From Enterobacter sp. Cy-643 (GTDB lineage: Bacteria; Pseudomonadota; Gammaproteobacteria; Enterobacterales; Enterobacteriaceae), in the NCBI RefSeq assembly GCF_011752815.1, contig NZ_VWWV01000005.1, forward strand, positions 112,263-176,262: a stretch of DNA of 64,000 bases. The letters run 5' to 3'. Below, piece by piece: positions 56,246 through 64,000 of this stretch; the first letter of the stretch is position 1; the number at the start of each line of letters is the position of its first letter. The notes under the pieces were generated by a model, which saw only the letters and a program-made list of their open reading frames with translations, made no database searches and was not told the DNA's origin. A program made the position numbers and the translations under genes.

Positions 56246-57120
56246 AACGTTTAGGGATTGGTATTGCGCTGGCTCTGGCGCTCTCCAGCCAGATGGCTGC
56301 AGCGAAAACGCTGAATGTAGTGGCAAGTTTTACCGTGCTGGCCGACATGGCTAAGCAGGTTGGCGGCGAGCACGTCAAAGTCACCAGCCTGGTGGGGCCG
56401 GATGGCGACCCGCACAGCTTTGAACCTTCACCAAAAGATAGCGTTGCGCTGCGTAATGCGGATGTGGTGATTGTGAGCGGGCTCGGTATGGAAGGGTGGA
56501 TGGATCGCCTGGTGACGGCATCCGGCTACAAGGGCAAAGTTATTGTTGCTTCCCAGGGGATTAACACCCGCAGTATGGAAGAAGACGGTAAATCAATCAC
56601 TGACCCACATGCCTGGAACAGCGCGGCAAACGGGGCCATCTACGCCGAAAATATCGCTGCGGCGCTGGTTGCTGCCGATCCACAGGATGCAGCGGCTATC
56701 CGTAAAAGCGGCGATAACTACGCTGCCCGCCTGAAGCAGCTAGACGGCTGGGCGAAAAAACGCTTTGCGGATGTGCCGCAGGCTAACCGCAAGGTACTGA
56801 CCAGCCATGATGCATTTGGCTACTTTGGCGAGGCTTACGGCGTCACGTTCCTGGCGCCAGTGGGCTTTTCCACTGAAGCACAGGCCAGCGCCAGCGACGT
56901 TGCTTCTCTGATTAAACAGTTGAAAGATGAACATATCTCCACCTACTTCATTGAAAATCAGACCGACCCACGTCTGGTGAAGCAAATTGCCAGCGCGACC
57001 GGCGCGAAGCCCGGCGGTGAGCTTTATCCTGAGGCGCTTTCAGGCCCAGGCGGCCCGGCAAGTACCTACGAAAAGGCGTTCAAGCACAACGTGAACACCA
57101 TCGCCAACAGCATGAAGTAG
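56242..57120 (+). CDS. Zinc ABC transporter substrate-binding protein (AztC-like)
   Basis: A 292-residue periplasmic protein with signal peptide MKRLGIGIALALALSSQMAA-AK. Metal-ligand histidines of cluster A-I are in DPHSFEPSP (about 53-61), TDPHAWNS (about 118-125) and TSHDAFGYF (about 187-195); an acidic ligand is expected near QTDPR. A long His-rich loop, as in ZnuA, is absent, which resembles AztC. It delivers zinc to the AztB-like permease. A CGGCCAGC/GCTGGCCG hairpin (57130-57149) ends the operon. Confidence 0.9.
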   Translation: MKRLGIGIALALALSSQMAAAKTLNVVASFTVLADMAKQVGGEHVKVTSLVGPDGDPHSFEPSPKDSVALRNADVVIVSGLGMEGWMDRLVTASGYKGKVIVASQGINTRSMEEDGKSITDPHAWNSAANGAIYAENIAAALVAADPQDAAAIRKSGDNYAARLKQLDGWAKKRFADVPQANRKVLTSHDAFGYFGEAYGVTFLAPVGFSTEAQASASDVASLIKQLKDEHISTYFIENQTDPRLVKQIASATGAKPGGELYPEALSGPGGPASTYEKAFKHNVNTIANSMK

Positions 57121-57251
57121 CTTTTCTCCCGGCCAGCTTTCGCTGGCCGTTCCATTTCTGGAATCCTTCCCGAGTATCCCGATGTAATCCCCTGCAACGC
57201 CCGTAAAGTGCTATCGTGTTGGCTAATGATATGTCTACAATCGGAGCCAGC

Positions 57252-57747
57252 ATGACAGACAGCGCATTGTTTGAGCTAAGCCAGCGGGTAGGGAATGGCC
57301 TTGGGCAGCTTGGGGCCACAGTGACTACTGCAGAATCTTGTACCGGCGGCTGGATCGCGAAAGTGATTACTGACGTTGCCGGCAGCTCAGCCTGGTTTGA
57401 GCGGGGCTTTGTGACCTACAGCAATGAAGCCAAACATCAGCTGATCGGCGTGAACGAAACCACGCTGGAAGCCTATGGCGCCGTCAGTAAAGGCGTGGTG
57501 CTTGAGATGGCTCAGGGAGCGCTTGCCGCCGCGAAAGCGGATTATGCGGTTTCTGTCAGCGGTATCGCCGGTCCAGATGGCGGCACGCCAGAAAAACCGG
57601 TCGGTACAGTGTGGTTTGGGTTTGCGGATAAGCACGGCAGAACGCTGGCAAAAGTGCAGCGCTTTGACGGCGACCGCGATGCCGTTCGCCGCCAGGCCAC
57701 GGAATTCGCCCTGCAGAGCCTGTGGGACGATTTTCTAAAAAATAAAC

Positions 57748-57761
<14 letters not shown>
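57252..57761 (+). CDS. pncC: Nicotinamide-nucleotide amidase PncC
   Basis: A 169-residue CinA C-terminal-family amidase (E. coli: 165). VTTAESCTGGWIAKVIT (about 24-40) has the catalytic Ser, and GIAGPDGGTPEKPVGTVWF is the second signature. It deamidates NMN to NaMN in NAD recycling. Upstream in-frame Met codons are rejected in favour of MTDS, the E. coli start. Its 3' end overlaps the recA SOS box. Confidence 0.94.
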
Positions 57762-58911
<1,150 letters not shown>

Positions 58912-58917
58912 AACAAG

Positions 58918-58952
58918 ACAAAGGGCTGCTAACGCGGCCCTTTGTGCTTTCT
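58918..58952 (+). terminator. recA terminator
   Basis: ACAAAGGGC and GCCCTTTGT flank a 10-base loop, followed by GCTTTCTCTCT. In E. coli the equivalent terminator is leaky and gives low recX expression. Confidence 0.65.
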
Positions 58953-58985
58953 CTCTCCTGATATCGATCTTTGCCACCCGACCCT

Positions 58986-59501
58986 ATGTCCGACAACACC
59001 GCTTCTTCCCGCCGCAGCCCTTTTGCCCGCCTTCTGGATAAGGCGACCCGTATTCTGGCCATGCGTGACCACAGCGAACACGAGCTGCGCCGTAAGCTGG
59101 CAACGCCTTCTGCCTTTGCGGCAAAATTTGCTAAAGAGGACGAACCTGAGGTCACTCAGGAAGATATTGATAAGGTTATTGCCTGGTGTTACGAACACCG
59201 CTGGCTGGACGACGTGCAGTTTGCGTCACGTTTTATTGCCAGCCGCAGTCGGAAGGGGCATGGACCGCAGCGTATTCGGCAAGAACTGAAGCAAAAGGGC
59301 ATCGAACGGGCCATTGGGGAGTCGGCAATGATGACCTGTGAGATTGACTGGCTGCCGCTGGCGCGCGAACTGGCCGAACGCAAGTTTGGTTCGCCGCTGC
59401 CTACAGAGTGGCAAATGAAGGCGAAAGTGCAGCGTTTTCTTCTCTATCGTGGCTTCTTTATGGAAGACATTCAGGAGATCTGGCGAAATTTTGCCGATTA
59501 G
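58986..59501 (+). CDS. recX: Regulatory protein RecX
   Basis: A 171-residue inhibitor of RecA filament growth (E. coli: 166). [32 protein letters not shown] and the C-terminal [20 protein letters not shown] are the conserved blocks. The start MSDN was chosen by alignment with E. coli; five codons upstream another in-frame Met exists. Expressed by readthrough from recA. Confidence 0.95.
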   Translation: MSDNTASSRRSPFARLLDKATRILAMRDHSEHELRRKLATPSAFAAKFAKEDEPEVTQEDIDKVIAWCYEHRWLDDVQFASRFIASRSRKGHGPQRIRQELKQKGIERAIGESAMMTCEIDWLPLARELAERKFGSPLPTEWQMKAKVQRFLLYRGFFMEDIQEIWRNFAD

Positions 59502-59640
59502 GGCCACACTGGATTTTACTTCCCACGCCAGAAAACTTATCTTATTCCCACTTTTTTCCAGGTAAGCTGGCCTGAGCCGTCCGCGTTACGGCTGTCATGG
59601 CAGGTTTACAACTCTTCGTTAGCTTGATTCCAGGATAATT

Positions 59641-62268
<2,628 letters not shown>

Positions 62269-62289
62269 AAATAACTAAAAGTGTAATTG

Positions 62290-62315
62290 CGCCATAACTG
62301 TTCTCCGTTATGGCG
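62290..62315 (+). terminator. Hairpin after alaS
   Basis: CGCCATAAC and GTTATGGCG form a perfect 9-bp stem, 21 bases past the alaS stop. There is no T-run. It may be the 3' end of alaS mRNA. The rest of the 244-bp gap (62269-62512) holds csrA promoters, which I do not resolve. Confidence 0.5.
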
Positions 62316-62512
62316 TACTACCATTTACACACTATCAATAATGATAAAGTCAGGTTGAAGTTGTGTATATCGGCTAAACTTAGATATAACAGAGTGTAAT
62401 GCTATGACAGAGTGCATGTTATCTATTTGTCATTCGTTACGATTTCACGTTATATGATGGATAATGCCGGGATACAGAGACCCGACTCTTTTAATCTTTC
62501 AAGGAGCAAAGA

Positions 62513-62698
62513 ATGTTAATTCTGACTCGTCGAGTTGGTGAGACCCTTATGATTGGGGATGAGGTGACCGTGACTGTGCTTGGGGTAAAAGGCAACCAGG
62601 TCCGTATCGGTGTTAACGCCCCGAAGGAAGTCTCTGTACACCGCGAAGAAATCTACCAACGTATTCAGGCTGAAAAATCCCAGCAAACGAATTTCTAA
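62513..62698 (+). CDS. csrA: Carbon storage regulator CsrA
   Basis: A 61-residue RNA-binding homodimer identical or nearly identical to E. coli CsrA: starts [20 protein letters not shown], and the RNA-contact surface includes Leu4, Arg6, Arg7 and Arg44. It binds GGA motifs in mRNA leaders and is titrated by CsrB/C. The start is preceded by AAGGAGCAAAG. Followed by a strong terminator. Confidence 0.98.
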   Translation: MLILTRRVGETLMIGDEVTVTVLGVKGNQVRIGVNAPKEVSVHREEIYQRIQAEKSQQTNF

Positions 62699-63000
62699 AA
62701 ATATTGCGTCTCGCTGCTCTACAGCGAGGCGCATGTTTTCTTCCCGCAGTTCCTTTTATCTCTCCTGCTAACGCCCTTTTTGCTTCCTGAATCAGCGGGC
62801 TGTTTCTGCACGTTTATTGCCGTTTGCCTGTTGATAAAACACTCTTTTTGTCTCCAAATTACGCTAATCGAGCGTGATTTGTGCAATCGATAGCGAGTAG
62901 GGAAAAATTGTTTGACTTATAAGTCCCAGAAAGTAATATGTGCGCCACGCAGCGACGAGAAGCTCTTACGAGTAACTTGAAGCACTCGAAAGAGGCGTGT
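62699..63000 (+). promoter_or_regulatory. csrA-serV gap with stable-RNA promoter
   Basis: After the csrA terminator, TTGACT (62912-62917), 16 bases, then TAATAT (62934-62939) is followed by a GC-rich discriminator GTGCGCC. It should drive the Ser/Arg tRNA operon. The transcript would start near 62946, about 55 bases before tRNA-Ser. No gene is visible elsewhere in the gap. Confidence 0.72.
62706..62742 (+). terminator. csrA terminator
   Basis: GCGTCTCGCTG (62706-62716) pairs with CAGCGAGGCGC (62722-62732) over a 5-base loop, then ATGTTTTCTT. A clear intrinsic terminator. Confidence 0.8.
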
Positions 63001-63093
63001 GGTGAGGTGGCCGAGAGGCTGAAGGCGCTCCCCTGCTAAGGGAGTATGCGGTCAAAAGCTGCATCCGGGGTTCGAATCCCCGCCTCACCGCCA
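63001..63093 (+). tRNA. serV: tRNA-Ser (GCU anticodon)
   Basis: A 93-base tRNA with a long variable arm and encoded CCA. The anticodon GCT lies in the CCCTGCTAAGGG anticodon arm, and the T arm is GGGGTTCGAATCCCC. It reads AGC/AGU serine codons. First in the tRNA operon, as serV in E. coli. Confidence 0.97.
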
Positions 63094-63097
63094 TTTT

Positions 63098-63174
63098 GCA
63101 TCCGTAGCTCAGCTGGATAGAGTACTCGGCTACGAACCGAGCGGTCGGAGGTTCGAATCCTCCCGGATGCACCA
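63098..63174 (+). tRNA. argV: tRNA-Arg (ACG anticodon), copy 1
   Basis: A 77-base tRNA with acceptor GCATCCG/CGGATGC, anticodon arm CTCGGCTACGAACCGAG (ACG, A34 read as inosine after TadA) and encoded CCA. It reads CGU, CGC and CGA. It lies four bases after tRNA-Ser. The gene symbol is by position, since the copies are identical. Confidence 0.97.
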
Positions 63175-63372
63175 TATTTTCCCTCATCATTAGCGATGAT
63201 GGTGTGACAGAGAAAGCTACTTTCTCCGCCAGCACCAGGGAGGATAACGTTGCTTCAGCAACGGCCCTTTAGGGCGAGCCTTCGGTGAGTCATCCTCCCG
63301 GATGCACCATCTTCATCAATGTTGCGGCATGATGAGCGACATTGAGTCAGCAGTAAAAGTAGTAATCCCGAT
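63175..63372 (+). repeat. 198-bp tRNA spacer with a tRNA-Arg 3'-end fragment, copy 1
   Basis: The spacer contains hairpins CGTTGCTTCAGCAACG (63248-63263) and GCCCTTTAGGGC, then ATCCTCCCGGATGCACCA (63292-63309), identical to the last 18 bases of tRNA-Arg. The unit recurs after each tRNA at a 275-bp pitch. Confidence 0.85.
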
Positions 63373-63449
63373 GCATCCGTAGCTCAGCTGGATAGAGTAC
63401 TCGGCTACGAACCGAGCGGTCGGAGGTTCGAATCCTCCCGGATGCACCA
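63373..63449 (+). tRNA. argY: tRNA-Arg (ACG anticodon), copy 2
   Basis: Identical in sequence to copy 1 and exactly 275 bp downstream of it. Encoded CCA is present. Confidence 0.97.
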
Positions 63450-63647
63450 TATTTTCCCTCATCATTAGCGATGATGGTGTGACAGAGAAAGCTACTTTCT
63501 CCGCCAGCACCAGGGAGGATAACGTTGCTTCAGCAACGGCCCTTTAGGGCGAGCCTTCGGTGAGTCATCCTCCCGGATGCACCATCTTCATCAGTGTTGC
63601 GGCATGATGAGCGACATTGAGTCAGCAGTAAAAGCAGTAATCCCGAT
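63450..63647 (+). repeat. 198-bp tRNA spacer, copy 2
   Basis: Nearly identical to the first spacer, including the 18-base tRNA 3'-end fragment at 63567-63584. A few substitutions are present (for example TCAGTGTTG for TCAATGTTG). Confidence 0.85.
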
Positions 63648-63724
63648 GCATCCGTAGCTCAGCTGGATAGAGTACTCGGCTACGAACCGAGCGGTCGGAG
63701 GTTCGAATCCTCCCGGATGCACCA
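63648..63724 (+). tRNA. argZ: tRNA-Arg (ACG anticodon), copy 3
   Basis: Identical in sequence to the other copies, 275 bp after copy 2. Confidence 0.97.
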
Positions 63725-63922
63725 TATTTTCCCTCATCCTCAGCGATGACGGTGTGACAGAGAAAGTTAATTTCTCCGCCAGCACCAGGGAGCATAACGT
63801 TGCTTCAGCAACGGCCCTTCAGGGCGAGCCTTCGGTGAGTCATCCTCCTTGATGCACCATCTTCATCAGTGTTGCGGCATGATGAGCGACATTGAGTCAG
63901 CAGTAAAAGCAGTAATCCCGAT
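63725..63922 (+). repeat. 198-bp tRNA spacer, copy 3 (diverged)
   Basis: Same length as the others but with more substitutions. The tRNA fragment reads ATCCTCCTTGATGCACCA (63842-63859), two changes that break its pairing with a G-rich partner. Confidence 0.85.
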
Positions 63923-63999
63923 GCATCCGTAGCTCAGCTGGATAGAGTACTCGGCTACGAACCGAGCGGTCGGAGGTTCGAATCCTCCCGGATGCACCA
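63923..63999 (+). tRNA. argQ: tRNA-Arg (ACG anticodon), copy 4
   Basis: Identical in sequence to copies 1-3. It ends one base before the window edge, so further copies may follow. Confidence 0.97.
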
Positions 64000-64000
64000 T

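Noticed and set aside
62966..63785. Repeated antisense frames across the tRNA-Arg genes with a shared [18 protein letters not shown] stretch
   Set aside because: They are translations of the complement of tRNA genes, a well-known source of false hypothetical proteins.

Overview
The window is chromosomal DNA of an Enterobacteriaceae member related to, but not, Escherichia coli. Housekeeping genes (cysJIH, cysDNC, ftsB-ispDF-truD-surE-pcm-nlpD-rpoS, mutS, recA-recX-alaS-csrA, serine and arginine tRNAs) have the lengths and order known from E. coli and encode near-identical proteins. The stretches between them differ. I cannot name the genus from sequence alone; a Cedecea- or Enterobacter-like organism would fit.

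Layout. (1) 1-10.0 kb: the ygc oxidation cluster. It holds a sugar kinase YgcE (cut by the window edge), MFS carriers YqcE and YgcS, the short-chain dehydrogenase YgcW, the FAD dehydrogenase YgcU, an electron-transfer flavoprotein (YgcR/YgcQ), a FixC/FixX-like quinone reductase pair (YgcN/YgcO) and the GlpP-like antiterminator YgcP. The divergent yqcE/ygcW promoter region carries two CRP sites. Each transcript starts with a nearly identical 25-nt box overlapping an intrinsic terminator, which makes YgcP-controlled antitermination a specific prediction. (2) 10.1-23.5 kb: queD and sulfate assimilation (cysJIH, cysDNC). Where E. coli K-12 carries its CRISPR-Cas locus, between cysH and iap, this genome has an OprD/ChiP-type porin and a GH9 glycosidase behind a perfect 30-bp palindrome. 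(3) 23.5-32.6 kb: core genes ftsB to mutS, with rpoS and mutS directly convergent.

(4) 32.6-48 kb: accessory genes in place of the norR/hyp/hyc genes of E. coli. They are a lipoprotein, a TIKI/ChaN-like protein, a chemoreceptor, a membrane-anchored catalase-cytochrome b561-ECF sigma-anti-sigma operon, an orphan TerC, a HAD phosphatase, a second tryptophanyl-tRNA synthetase with a classical Trp-codon attenuator, and a detoxification cluster (quinone-oxidoreductase-like MDR protein with TetR; glyoxalase II, GST, OsmC, LysR) with recognisable shared operators. (5) 48.2-57.1 kb: mltB, the glucitol operon srlAEBDMR-gutQ (placed and oriented differently from E. coli relative to mltB), and a zinc ABC transporter of the Azt type behind a Zur-like box and a 39-codon membrane-peptide ORF. 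(6) 57.2-64 kb: pncC, recA with its SOS box, recX, alaS, csrA, tRNA-Ser(GCU) and four tandem tRNA-Arg(ACG) genes at an exact 275-bp pitch, with tRNA 3'-end fragments in the spacers.

The strongest regulatory finds are the paired yqcE/ygcW leader terminators, the trpS2 attenuator, the Zur box with small ORF, the repeated LysR operator and the srl operator repeats. All are read by eye and none has been tested. I saw no insertion sequence, prophage or CRISPR array.
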